From the NCBI GenBank assembly GCA_002304995.1, contig DBPV01000055.1, positions 1 through 32,457 on the forward strand: a DNA stretch of 32,457 nt. Reading direction: 5' to 3'. The notes beneath the pieces are model-generated. The model searched no databases. It was not told where the DNA came from and was given only the letters and a program-made list of their open reading frames with translations. This stretch comes from Syntrophaceae bacterium UBA1411 (lineage in GTDB: Bacteria; Desulfobacterota; Syntrophia; Syntrophales; Smithellaceae). Positions 15,279 to 23,179 of the stretch are shown here, one piece after another. The position numbers and the translations under genes were made by a program. Every line of letters begins with the position of its first letter. Positions within the stretch are counted from its first letter, which is position 1.

Positions 15279-17460
15279 AAGACCTTTTCCCCTTTACCGG
15301 CAATACGACGCCATGGACTGCGGTCCGGCCTGCCTGCGCATGATCGCCCGCTACCACGGCCGGCGCTGTTCTCTGCGGTATTTGCGGGACAAAAGTTGCG
15401 TGACGCGGGAGGGGACGTCGCTTTTAGGGCTGTCCGAGGCGGCCGCCGCCATTGGGTTCAAGGCGCGCAGCGTTCTGGCGTCGGGGGAATACCTGGCCGC
15501 CGACGCCCCGCTGCCGTGCATCGTTCACTGGGAGGGAGACCACTTTGTCGTCTTATATAAAATTGCCGGCGATGGATTTTACATAGCCGATCCGGCTTAC
15601 GGACGGGCGCGATTCAGCAGAGAGGCGTTTCTCTCCCGCTGGGCGGCGGCCGGCGACGAAGGCTACGCGCTCCTCCTGGAGCCCGGCGATGCTTTTGCCG
15701 CCGGAGAGGAGGAAGGCGCGGGCCGCAGCGACCTGCGCTTTTTATGGACCTATCTGAAGCCGCACCGCCGGCTCCTGGGCCAGCTTTTGCTGGCGATGCT
15801 TCTGGGCAGCCTCGTTCAGCTTGTCCTGCCGTTTCTGACCCAGCTCATTGTCGACCGGGGCATCGCCTTTAAGGATGTCTCGCTTTTGCACCTGATTCTG
15901 CTGGGGCAGTTTTTTCTGATTCTGAGCCGCGTCTCGGTCAACATCCTCCGGAGCTGGATCTTGTTTTACATCGGCGCGCCGATCAACATCTCGCTCGTTT
16001 ACGATTTTCTGGTAAAGCTTGCCCGGTTGCCGCTGGGATTTTTTGACGTCAAGATGATCGGCGATATCCTAGAGCGGATCAATGATCATCAGCGTGTGGA
16101 AACGTTCATGACCAGCGCCGTGCTCGGCCTCGGGCTCACGGTTTTCAATCTGGCGGTGTTCGGGACGGTGCTGGTGATTTACAGCCCAGGGATTTTTCTG
16201 ATCTTCCTGGCGGGAACCTTTCTCTACCTCATGTGGATCGGGCTGTTTTTGCGCAAAAGACGGGAAATCGATTTTGCCCGCTTTCGTCAGCAGGGGAAAA
16301 ACCACAGCGCCATCATCCAGTTTATTTTGGGCATGCAGGAAATCCGGCTCAACACCTGCGAGGGAAAAATCATCAAAGGCTGGATGAACATCCAGTCCGA
16401 CCTGTTTCGACTCGGCCGGAAAAGCCTGGCGCTGACGCAGAATCAGCAGGCGGGCTGTTTTCTGCTGCAGGAGACGCTCGGCATCGTCATCACTTACGTT
16501 GCGGCGCGGTCCGTGATCGACGGCTCCATGACGCTGGGCATGATGCTGGCGGTTCAGTTCATCCTGGGGCAGCTCCACGGGCCGGTGGAACAGCTGGTGC
16601 AATTTGCGGCGTCGGCGCAGGACGCGCGCATCAGCTTCGAGCGGATTGAAGAGATCCGTGCGCAGCCCGATGAAGAGGACGATCCGGCGGCGAAAAGAAA
16701 AGACCTGCCCGAAGGCGCGGACATCGTTGTTTCCGATGTGTCTTTCCGGTACGCGGGCCTCGATGCGGAGCCGGTTTTGTCGCACATCGCTCTGGTGCTG
16801 CCCCACAGAAAAACGACGGCGATCGTCGGTCCGAGCGGCAGCGGGAAAACCACGCTGGTGAAACTGCTGGCGGGTGTTTATCCTCCGGCGGGCGGCGACC
16901 TATTGATCGGCGGCGTCTCTCTCGCGGATATCTCCAAAAGCGCCTGGCGCGGAAAATGCGGCCTGGTTCTGCAGGATGGTTTCATTTTTTCCGACACGGT
17001 GGCCGCGAACATCGCTCTTGCGGCCGGGGCGGCAGACGAAAAGAAACTGGCCCGGGCGGCCGGGCTGGCCAACATCCACGACTTTATCGTCTCGCTGCCG
17101 CTGGGTTACCGGACCGTGATCGGGGCCGCCGGGCAGGGGCTGAGCCAGGGGCAAAAACAGCGGATTCTCATCGCTCGGGCGATTTACAAAAATCCGGACT
17201 ATCTTTTCTGGGATGAAGCGACCAACGCCCTGGACGCCGTAAACGAAAAAGAAATTCTCGCCAATCTGGAAAATTTTTTCCGTCTGCGGACGGTGGTTCT
17301 GGTCGCCCACCGCCTGAGCACGGTGAAAAATGCCGACCAGATTGTCGTTCTGGACGGGGGCGCCGTTGCGGAAACGGGAACGCATGAGGAGCTCCTGGCC
17401 CGGCGGGGCGCCTACTACCGCCTGGTGAGGCACCAGCTGGAAGGAGAAAAATCATCATGA
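15268..17460 (+). CDS. Peptidase-containing ABC exporter (C39 peptidase, PCAT)
   Basis: Inner-membrane exporter of 730 residues that removes GG leaders and pumps out the peptide. Residues 1-130 are the C39 peptidase: Gln12, catalytic Cys18 (MDCGPACL), His92 (GDHFVVL) and Asp108 (YIADPA) are all present, so it should be active. A six-helix membrane domain spans about 160-440. The ATPase domain has Walker A GPSGSGKTT (from about 521), a signature LSQGQ (from about 625; LSGGQ is usual) and Walker B YLFWDE (Asp649/Glu650). The start ATG at 15268 lies inside the maturase gene; the longer open frame upstream has no family match. The stop overlaps the next ATG (ATGA). The GG leader of the 13451 peptide is its obvious substrate. 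Confidence 0.93.
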   Translation: MIFRRPFPLYRQYDAMDCGPACLRMIARYHGRRCSLRYLRDKSCVTREGTSLLGLSEAAAAIGFKARSVLASGEYLAADAPLPCIVHWEGDHFVVLYKIAGDGFYIADPAYGRARFSREAFLSRWAAAGDEGYALLLEPGDAFAAGEEEGAGRSDLRFLWTYLKPHRRLLGQLLLAMLLGSLVQLVLPFLTQLIVDRGIAFKDVSLLHLILLGQFFLILSRVSVNILRSWILFYIGAPINISLVYDFLVKLARLPLGFFDVKMIGDILERINDHQRVETFMTSAVLGLGLTVFNLAVFGTVLVIYSPGIFLIFLAGTFLYLMWIGLFLRKRREIDFARFRQQGKNHSAIIQFILGMQEIRLNTCEGKIIKGWMNIQSDLFRLGRKSLALTQNQQAGCFLLQETLGIVITYVAARSVIDGSMTLGMMLAVQFILGQLHGPVEQLVQFAASAQDARISFERIEEIRAQPDEEDDPAAKRKDLPEGADIVVSDVSFRYAGLDAEPVLSHIALVLPHRKTTAIVGPSGSGKTTLVKLLAGVYPPAGGDLLIGGVSLADISKSAWRGKCGLVLQDGFIFSDTVAANIALAAGAADEKKLARAAGLANIHDFIVSLPLGYRTVIGAAGQGLSQGQKQRILIARAIYKNPDYLFWDEATNALDAVNEKEILANLENFFRLRTVVLVAHRLSTVKNADQIVVLDGGAVAETGTHEELLARRGAYYRLVRHQLEGEKSS

Positions 17461-17597
17461 CTCTTCGCCGGGAGCTCATCGAAATCACCGGGAAAAAGCC
17501 TCCCTGGATCGTCCGCTGGGGCGCGACGGCCCTCCTGATTATCGTCGTGCTGGGCGTCGTTTTGGGCTGGCTGATATTTTTCCGGCGCCTGTTTTGA
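17457..17597 (+). CDS. 46-aa membrane peptide resembling the N-terminal anchor of an HlyD-type adaptor (truncated)
   Basis: Starts in the ATGA overlap with the exporter stop and ends at TGA 17595-17597. The product is a short cytoplasmic segment (LRRELIEITGKKPPWIVRWG), one membrane helix (about 22-42) and RRLF. The pattern E..EI.G..P.WI.RWG followed by a helix is how HlyD-family adaptors of C39-exporter loci often begin. The large periplasmic part is absent: a stop follows the helix at once and no HlyD-like sequence is seen in any frame before the next promoter. It is either the remnant of a deleted adaptor gene or a reduced helper peptide that stays with the exporter. Translational coupling suggests it is still made. 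Homology is judged from pattern only. Confidence 0.6.
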   Translation: MTLRRELIEITGKKPPWIVRWGATALLIIVVLGVVLGWLIFFRRLF

Positions 17598-17611
17598 AAA
17601 AAAGTGGGGCA

Positions 17612-17640
17612 TTGACGCGCGCGGCATCGTATCTTATAAT
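17612..17640 (+). promoter_or_regulatory. Near-consensus sigma-70 promoter of the second precursor gene
   Basis: TTGACG (17612-17617), a 17-base spacer and a perfect TATAAT (17635-17640). Eleven of twelve hexamer positions match consensus with ideal spacing, the best promoter in the window. Transcription would start near 17647, just ahead of AAAGGAGGT (17652-17660), a full anti-16S match. Confidence 0.85.
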
Positions 17641-17670
17641 ACAGGCGAAAGAAAGGAGGTGTCTGTCGAT

Positions 17671-17901
17671 ATGCTTGCGCAAACCGCAACTCCGTCCGGA
17701 AAGACAAAGATAGTTCCGGCCGATCTGGTGGCCGCCAAACCCGACGAAACGTTTCTGTGGCGTCAGGAAATGGGGAAATGCCGCTACGACCACAAAAAGC
17801 AGATCCGGCATTGGGATGAAAGTGAAATTATTCACGGCATGATCATGAGCACAGGCTCTCCGTCGAGCAGCACCACGTTTGACGGCGAGAGCGAAGAATA
17901 A
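17671..17901 (+). CDS. Candidate graspetide precursor peptide (76 aa)
   Basis: Short acidic-tailed peptide directly before an ATP-grasp ligase of the MvdD type. Residues 1-57 would be the leader, with a charged and aromatic middle (LWRQEMGKCRYDHKKQIRHWDE). The tail from about Ser60 to Glu76 is rich in Ser/Thr (nine of 17) and carries Asp71, Glu73, Glu75 and Glu76. These are the hydroxyl donors and acidic acceptors that graspetide ligases join into side-chain lactones; TT followed by a spaced EE recalls the plesiocin-type core. There is no GG site, unlike the Cys-rich precursor. It has its own strong promoter and ribosome-binding site (17652-17660; ATG 17671, alternative GTG 17659 rejected because it overlaps the site) and is followed by an intrinsic terminator. 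The role is inferred from context and composition. Confidence 0.72.
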   Translation: MLAQTATPSGKTKIVPADLVAAKPDETFLWRQEMGKCRYDHKKQIRHWDESEIIHGMIMSTGSPSSSTTFDGESEE

Positions 17902-17915
17902 ACGCGTCGAACCGG

Positions 17916-17955
17916 CCCGTCTTATGGAGCGCTTGCCTCGTAAGACGGGTTTTTT
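17916..17955 (+). terminator. Intrinsic terminator/attenuator between second precursor and ATP-grasp ligase
   Basis: CCCGTCTTA (17916-17924) pairs perfectly with TAAGACGGG (17941-17949), followed by six T. It begins 14 bases after the precursor stop and ends before the ligase ribosome-binding site. Partial read-through would give much precursor and little enzyme, a common arrangement in peptide operons. Confidence 0.88.
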
Positions 17956-18001
17956 GTTGGTTGTTCCATTTCCGCCGATCATGGCCCAAAGGAGCGTTTA
18001 C

Positions 18002-18964
18002 GTGCCCGGACAAGCCGTCACGCTGTTCATCACGAATTCCATCGACTACGTCGCCGACCTGCTGGTGAAGCAGCTCGGATCGGAGCATTTTTTCCGGTAC
18101 AACACGGACCTGTGGAAGGACTACCGCCTGCTGGTTTCGGACGAGACGATTGAAATCGAGGATCCGACGGGCCGGCGGGTGACGGAGACGGATATTGTCA
18201 AAGTCTACCGCCGTTCGTCGATGCGCGCCTCCACGATCTTTCCCGCGCTGGCGCAGACCGACGCGGAGCGTTACGCGGAAGAAGAGGTCTGGATGGCGCT
18301 CACCGATGTCTTGAACATTTTCTGGGAGCAGGGCAAGGTGGTGCTCAACCAGCCGCTGGCGACGATGCGCTCCTGTAAAATGCAGCAGATGCGGATCGCG
18401 GCGAAGTATTTCACCGTCACGCCCTTCCGTTTTGTTCTGGGCAGCGAAGCCTATCTCCGGCCGGGCGTTCAGTCTGTCGCCAAAAGCTTTACCTTCAAGT
18501 TTGCCAACGGCGTCGGATTTTACGCGCGGAAGGTGGACGAGGGCAGCCTGGACGCTTCCTGGCCCTGGTTTCTCACGGACTACATCGAGGCCGATGAGGA
18601 CGTCACGGTGGTGTTCGTGCGCGACCGGCTCTTTGCTTTTTCGCTTTCGCGCGACGCCTTCATCGCCGAAACCATCGACTGGCGCAAGGCGCCCACCCGT
18701 TACGCGCACCGCGGCTGGCGGGCCTTCGGCCTGCCGGCGGATCTCGAACGGGCCATCTTCGCTTTCGCCGCCGAGATCGGCCTGCACTACGCCCGCCTGG
18801 ATTTTCTGAAAAAAGGGCAGCGCTACACGTTTCTGGAGGCCAACTACTCCGGCGAATGGGGCTGGCTCGATCCGGACAACACCAACGGCCTCATGGCCAA
18901 AATCCTCTACGAAATCGATCCGCGCACGCCGCGCGTCGGCTGTCCGCAGCTGCGGTGGCGCTAG
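18002..18964 (+). CDS. ATP-grasp peptide ligase, MvdC/MvdD-like (graspetide macrocyclase candidate)
   Basis: ATP-grasp enzyme of 320 residues. The N-terminal pre-ATP-grasp region has FRYNTDLW and the VYRR motif (68-71) that marks graspetide ligases. The C-terminal ATP/metal site is RLDF (265-268) followed by FLEANYSGEWGWLD (277-290), closely like the E.NP.GQW.WLE signature of MvdD; Glu279 and Asn281 are the expected metal ligands. Length matches the family (about 320). It would form ATP-driven ester or amide links between side chains of the upstream 76-residue peptide. The start is GTG 18002 because AAAGGAG lies seven bases upstream; the open frame extends back to 17879, but that stretch overlaps the precursor and the terminator. 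The stop shares CTAG with the convergent ABC exporter. Confidence 0.85.
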   Translation: MPGQAVTLFITNSIDYVADLLVKQLGSEHFFRYNTDLWKDYRLLVSDETIEIEDPTGRRVTETDIVKVYRRSSMRASTIFPALAQTDAERYAEEEVWMALTDVLNIFWEQGKVVLNQPLATMRSCKMQQMRIAAKYFTVTPFRFVLGSEAYLRPGVQSVAKSFTFKFANGVGFYARKVDEGSLDASWPWFLTDYIEADEDVTVVFVRDRLFAFSLSRDAFIAETIDWRKAPTRYAHRGWRAFGLPADLERAIFAFAAEIGLHYARLDFLKKGQRYTFLEANYSGEWGWLDPDNTNGLMAKILYEIDPRTPRVGCPQLRWR

Positions 18965-20727
18965 CCGCCGTTGACGTCACCGAACTCCATGGCAACGAGA
19001 TGCGCGTACAGCGGGCAGGTCCGCAAAAGCTGAGCGTGGGGGCCCTGCCCCTGGATGCGGCCGCGGTCGAGCACCACCACCCGGTCCGCCGCCTGGACCG
19101 TTGCAAGACGGTGCGCCACGATGAGCACGGTCCGGTTCCCCAATCCCTGGAGAAGCGTTCGGCGTAAAAGCCTTTCATTTTCCGAATCCATTGCCGAGGT
19201 CGCCTCGTCCAGGATCAGCACCCGGGGCCGGCGCACGAGTGCCCGGGCGATGGCGAGGCGCTGGCGCTGGCCGGTGGAGAGCTGCTGTCCCCTTTCGCCC
19301 AGCGGCGTATCGTAGCCTGCAGGAAGGCCGGCGATGAACTCGTGAGCCTGCGCCAGGCGGGCGGCTTCGACGATTTCCGCCTCGGTTGCCGCCGGGCGGC
19401 CGTAGGCGATGTTTTCCCGGGCCGTGCCCGAAAAAAGGACCGGCTCCTGGCTTACCACGGCCATTTGCAGACGCAGGTCGCGCGGATCCAGATCCCGCAG
19501 GTCCGCTCCGTCCAGGAGAACGCGGCCGGCCTGAGGATCGAAGAGACGCAGCGTCAGACGCAGCAGCGTGGTTTTGCCCGCGCCGGACGGCCCGACCAGC
19601 GCGATTTTTTCTCCTGGCTGGACCGTGAGATTAAAACCGCAAAGCACCGGCTGGCCTGGCCGGGCCGGGTAGGCAAATTCGACGGCGTCGAAAACGATTG
19701 CGCCGGCGCCCGGCGGCAAGGGCAGGGGCGGCCGGCGCCGGCCGGTCTCCGGGGGCTGGCTCAGTATTGCGAAGAGACGTTCGGTCGCGCCCGCGGTTTT
19801 CTTGATTTCGCTGAAAATCTCGGACAGACCGGTGATGCCGAACGCCGCGATGGAGAGATAGATCAGAAACTGGGCGAGCTCGCCCCAGCTCAAAGCGCCG
19901 CCCGGAATGTTGAATCCGCTCAGGTACACCACGCCGGCGATCAGATTAAGCGCGAAAAAGAAAAGGAAGAAGGTTAAACAGGCCCTGGCTCTCATCAGCT
20001 TCCGGGCGGCGCGGAAGCTCGCTTCGGTGAGCGCCTGAAAACGGGCGGCTTCAAGCTTTTCCGCTGCGAAGGCCTTGACGGTCGCCATGGCGTTGAGCGT
20101 GGCTTCGATGTGGGCGACGACATCGGCTTCGCCTTCGCGGGAGGAGGCGGCCGTCCGGCGCACGCGGTGACCGAGCCTCATTGCCGCCCAGGCGAGAAAA
20201 GGGCCGGCCAGCAGAATAAGGGCGGTGAGGCGCCAGTGGAGCAGGGCCATCAGCGCCAGCGCTCCGGCAAGCTGTACCCCCGAGCGCAAACCGATGGGAA
20301 TGACGATGCCGACCAGGGTGTCCAGCGCGGCGACATCCGACGTGAGGCGCGCGAGCAGATCGCCGGTGCGGCGGGTTTCAAAGTACGCCAGAGGCAGGTC
20401 GAGCAGTCTTGCAAACACGCGGCTCCGGATATCCGCCACCAGCCGCTGGCCGACCCAGGCCATCATGTAGGTTCTGAGCGTGGCGGTTGCGGCATACACG
20501 GTCGCCACGATACCCACAAGCGCCGCGGTCCGGTGCAATACCGCCGGGTCGGCGCCGGTAAAATTCGCGTCAATGAGCTGCCCCAGAATTTTCGGCAGCA
20601 CAAGCAGACTTCCCGAAGAAATGAGGAGGGCGGCCAGTCCGGCCGTCAGGCGAAGCTTTTGCCGGCCAAGCAGGCTCCCGATGAGCTCCACGCTCGGCCC
20701 AAAGGCGCTTTTGGAAAGGATGTTCAT
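18961..20727 (-). CDS. MsbA/LmrA-like ABC exporter (fused permease and ATPase)
   Basis: Half-transporter of 588 residues that should work as a homodimer in the inner membrane. Six membrane helices occupy about 25-310, including VGQRLVADIRSRVFARLL, the intracellular coupling segment typical of type IV exporters. The ATPase domain has Walker A GPSGAGKTT, Q-loop VSQEPVLFSG, signature LSTGQRQR, Walker B VLILDEATSAMD and the switch His in IVAHRLATV. ATG 20727 has GGGAG upstream on the minus strand. Its stop overlaps that of the ATP-grasp gene through CTAG. Candidate roles are lipid or drug export; it could also export the second peptide, which lacks a GG site, but its minus-strand neighbours are housekeeping genes. 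No peptidase domain is present. Confidence 0.9.
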   Translation of the reverse strand: MNILSKSAFGPSVELIGSLLGRQKLRLTAGLAALLISSGSLLVLPKILGQLIDANFTGADPAVLHRTAALVGIVATVYAATATLRTYMMAWVGQRLVADIRSRVFARLLDLPLAYFETRRTGDLLARLTSDVAALDTLVGIVIPIGLRSGVQLAGALALMALLHWRLTALILLAGPFLAWAAMRLGHRVRRTAASSREGEADVVAHIEATLNAMATVKAFAAEKLEAARFQALTEASFRAARKLMRARACLTFFLFFFALNLIAGVVYLSGFNIPGGALSWGELAQFLIYLSIAAFGITGLSEIFSEIKKTAGATERLFAILSQPPETGRRRPPLPLPPGAGAIVFDAVEFAYPARPGQPVLCGFNLTVQPGEKIALVGPSGAGKTTLLRLTLRLFDPQAGRVLLDGADLRDLDPRDLRLQMAVVSQEPVLFSGTARENIAYGRPAATEAEIVEAARLAQAHEFIAGLPAGYDTPLGERGQQLSTGQRQRLAIARALVRRPRVLILDEATSAMDSENERLLRRTLLQGLGNRTVLIVAHRLATVQAADRVVVLDRGRIQGQGPHAQLLRTCPLYAHLVAMEFGDVNGG

Positions 20728-20793
20728 GCCCGCGCTCCCGTCCTTTTTATGGGCAAAAAGAATTTTTCAACGGATTTTTCTTGCGCCGGGAGA

Positions 20794-21768
20794 TCAGGTC
20801 TTCCGGGACAGGATGTAGTCCGCGACGGCGAGGAGCTGCTCCTTTTCGGGGCTTGCGGCGAAAACGGAAAGGCCGTCCTGCGCTTCGCGGATGAACTGCC
20901 GGGCTTGTTCAAGGGCGTAGTCGATGCCGCCGGATTTTCCGACCAGGGCGAAGATGGCCCGGACAGTGTCGGGCGTCAGCGTCTTTTCCACAATGGCGGT
21001 CCTCACCTGGTCCCGGTCGGCCGGTCGGCACCGGGCCAGCGTGTAAATCAGCGGCAGCGTCATTTTGCCTTCTTCAAGGTCCTTGCCGATGGCTTTGCCG
21101 AAGTCTTCCTCCCGGGCCATGTAGTCGAGGGTGTCGTCGGTGATCTGAAAAGCCATGCCGATTTTATAGCCGTAGCGTTCGAGGGCCCGGGCCTGCGCGC
21201 CTGCGGCGCCGCCCAGAACCGCTCCGCTTTCGCAGGCGGCCGAGATCAGCACGGCCGTCTTTTTCTCGACGATGCTCAGGTATTCCGCTTCCGACAGGGT
21301 TGTATCGCCGCACTTCATGAGTTGGAAGACTTCGCCTTCCGACATGATGTTGGTCATTTTGGACATGAGCTGCACGAGGCGGATGTCGCCGATTTCGGCG
21401 AGCAGCTTGAAAGCCTTGGAGTACAGGAAATCGCCGACCAGAACGGAAGCGGCGTTGCCCCAGACATTGTTGGCCGAGGTCTTGCCCCGGCGGATGAGGG
21501 CCTCGTCGATGACGTCGTCGTGCAGGAGGCTCGCGGTGTGGATGAATTCAATCGCCGCCGCGAGCGGAAACCGGTGCTCTCCTGCGTAGCCGCACAGCCG
21601 CGCGCAAATCAGGTGCAACAGCGGCCGGAAGCGCTTGCCGCCGCTGTCGATCAGATGATGGGCCACCTCGGGAATCAGTTTGACGTCGGACGTGATGTAC
21701 CGGTCCAGGTGCGTTTCCACCTGGTTCATGTCGCCGCGATAGGCGGCAAAGACATCGGAGATTTGCAT
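20794..21768 (-). CDS. Polyprenyl diphosphate synthase (octaprenyl-diphosphate synthase type)
   Basis: Trans-prenyltransferase of 324 residues that extends farnesyl diphosphate with isopentenyl diphosphate to make the side chain of respiratory quinones. GGKRFRP (44-50) binds diphosphate; the two aspartate-rich motifs are DDVID (84-88) and DDTLD (211-215). The length fits IspB. I place the start at ATG 21768, with AAAGGAT seven bases upstream on the minus strand; the open frame runs 22 residues further back, but that part overlaps the end of rimO and is poorly conserved in character. It is 66 bases upstream of the ABC exporter in the same direction. Confidence 0.92.
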   Translation of the reverse strand: MQISDVFAAYRGDMNQVETHLDRYITSDVKLIPEVAHHLIDSGGKRFRPLLHLICARLCGYAGEHRFPLAAAIEFIHTASLLHDDVIDEALIRRGKTSANNVWGNAASVLVGDFLYSKAFKLLAEIGDIRLVQLMSKMTNIMSEGEVFQLMKCGDTTLSEAEYLSIVEKKTAVLISAACESGAVLGGAAGAQARALERYGYKIGMAFQITDDTLDYMAREEDFGKAIGKDLEEGKMTLPLIYTLARCRPADRDQVRTAIVEKTLTPDTVRAIFALVGKSGGIDYALEQARQFIREAQDGLSVFAASPEKEQLLAVADYILSRKT

Positions 21769-21805
21769 GCGGATCCTTTGCGTTGCTTTTTCAGTCACGG
21801 GCGAA

Positions 21806-23179
21806 CTATAGAGCAGTTGTTCCGGGCTTGTCAAATGAGATTTCGCCGAAGAGGTCGTAGTGGTCGGCGCCGGTGATGGTGCAGGAGACGATGTCGCCGA
21901 TTTGAACGTCGCCGCTTTTAAGATACGTCACGCCGTCGATTTCCGGCGCCTGCCGGCGCGCGCGTCCGACAAACGGATAACCGGCGCGATCGCTTCGCTC
22001 TTCGACGAGCACTTCCTCTACCGATCCGATCAGCTTTTGATTGATGGCGTAGGAAATGTCCGCCTGTTCGTTCATGATGGCTTCGCGCCGGCGTTCCTTT
22101 TCCTTTTCTGAAATCCGCGCGGGCCGCCTGGCCGCCGCGGTTCCCTCTTCGCGCGAATAGGTGAAGACGCCCAGGTGGTCGAAACGCGTTTCGCGGACGA
22201 AGTCGAGCAGGCGCTCGAAGCGCCGGAGCGTTTCGCCGGGAAAGCCCACGATCAGCGACGTGCGCAGCGCGACGTCGGGCATGAGGCTGCGGGCCCGGCC
22301 GATGATTTCCCGGATGCGGTCGGCGCCGACGCGCCGGTTCATGGCGGCGAGCATTGCGTCGTCGATATGCTGGACGGGCAGATCGATATAACGGCAGACG
22401 GCGGGATGCGCCGCCATGGCCTGCAAAAGGTCGTCGGTGATGTGCGCCGGATGGGCGTAAAGAAGGCGCAGCCGGTCCAGGCCGTCAAGCGCCGCGAGAT
22501 CCGAAATGAGCGCAGCAAGGGTCGGGCGGCCCGCCAGGTCGCGACCGTAGGCGGTCGTATCCTGGCCGATGAGAATGATTTCCCGGGCGCCGCGGTCAAG
22601 AAGCCTACGCGCTTCGGCGAAAATGTCGCCGGGCGGCCTGCTGCGGGCTCTGCCCCGGATGGCCGGTATGGCGCAGTAGGTGCAGCGGTTGGAACAGCCG
22701 TCGGAGATTTTCAGATAGGCGGCGGCCGTCCGCGGCGGCAACACGCGCTCATGGCGCGACGTCATCAGAAAGTCCGGCCGGGAAATGACGGCGCGGCGGG
22801 AACCGCCGTCCCGCAGGCTCTGCAAATGGCCGACGATCCGGCCCACCTCTCCCGTGCCGATGAACAAATCCGCTTCGGGAAGCTCCCGGGCCAGCTTTCG
22901 GCCGTAGCGCTGGGCGAGGCAGCCTGCGACCACCAGCTTGAAGGCGCGGCCCGTCTTTTCCCGGGCTTCGGCAAGCGTTAAAATGACGTCGAGCGCTTCC
23001 TCCTTGGCCGGACCGATGAAACCGCAGGTGTTGACGATTACGACATCGGCCTCGTCGGCCGCATCGACGAGGCTCATGCCCGACGACCGCGCCAGGCCGC
23101 CCATGACTTCCGAATCGATCAGATTCTTGGCGCAGCCCAAAGAGACGATGTGCAGTTTTCCGGAGAGTCTTTTTTTCAC
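21806..23179 (-). CDS. rimO: Ribosomal protein uS12 (Asp89) methylthiotransferase RimO
   Basis: Radical SAM methylthiotransferase of 457 residues that adds a methylthio group to the conserved aspartate of ribosomal protein S12. The N-terminal MTTase cluster Cys are Cys16 (SLGCAKNLIDSE), Cys52 (NTCGFI) and Cys87 (VAGCLAQRY). The radical SAM cluster is DGCSNRCTYCAIP (Cys162, 166, 169), followed by the RG of IRGRARS. The C-terminal TRAM domain (LIGSVEEVLVEERSD...YLKSGDVQIGDIVSCTITGA) completes the architecture. SLGCAKN and the short linker favour RimO over MiaB. Its ATG overlaps the ftsK stop by four bases, so the genes are coupled. Confidence 0.95.
   Translation of the reverse strand: MKKRLSGKLHIVSLGCAKNLIDSEVMGGLARSSGMSLVDAADEADVVIVNTCGFIGPAKEEALDVILTLAEAREKTGRAFKLVVAGCLAQRYGRKLARELPEADLFIGTGEVGRIVGHLQSLRDGGSRRAVISRPDFLMTSRHERVLPPRTAAAYLKISDGCSNRCTYCAIPAIRGRARSRPPGDIFAEARRLLDRGAREIILIGQDTTAYGRDLAGRPTLAALISDLAALDGLDRLRLLYAHPAHITDDLLQAMAAHPAVCRYIDLPVQHIDDAMLAAMNRRVGADRIREIIGRARSLMPDVALRTSLIVGFPGETLRRFERLLDFVRETRFDHLGVFTYSREEGTAAARRPARISEKEKERRREAIMNEQADISYAINQKLIGSVEEVLVEERSDRAGYPFVGRARRQAPEIDGVTYLKSGDVQIGDIVSCTITGADHYDLFGEISFDKPGTTAL

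Noticed and set aside
17879..18001. 41-residue N-terminal extension of the ATP-grasp ligase
   Set aside because: Overlaps the precursor end and the terminator hairpin; GTG 18002 has a well-spaced AAAGGAG and fits the family length.
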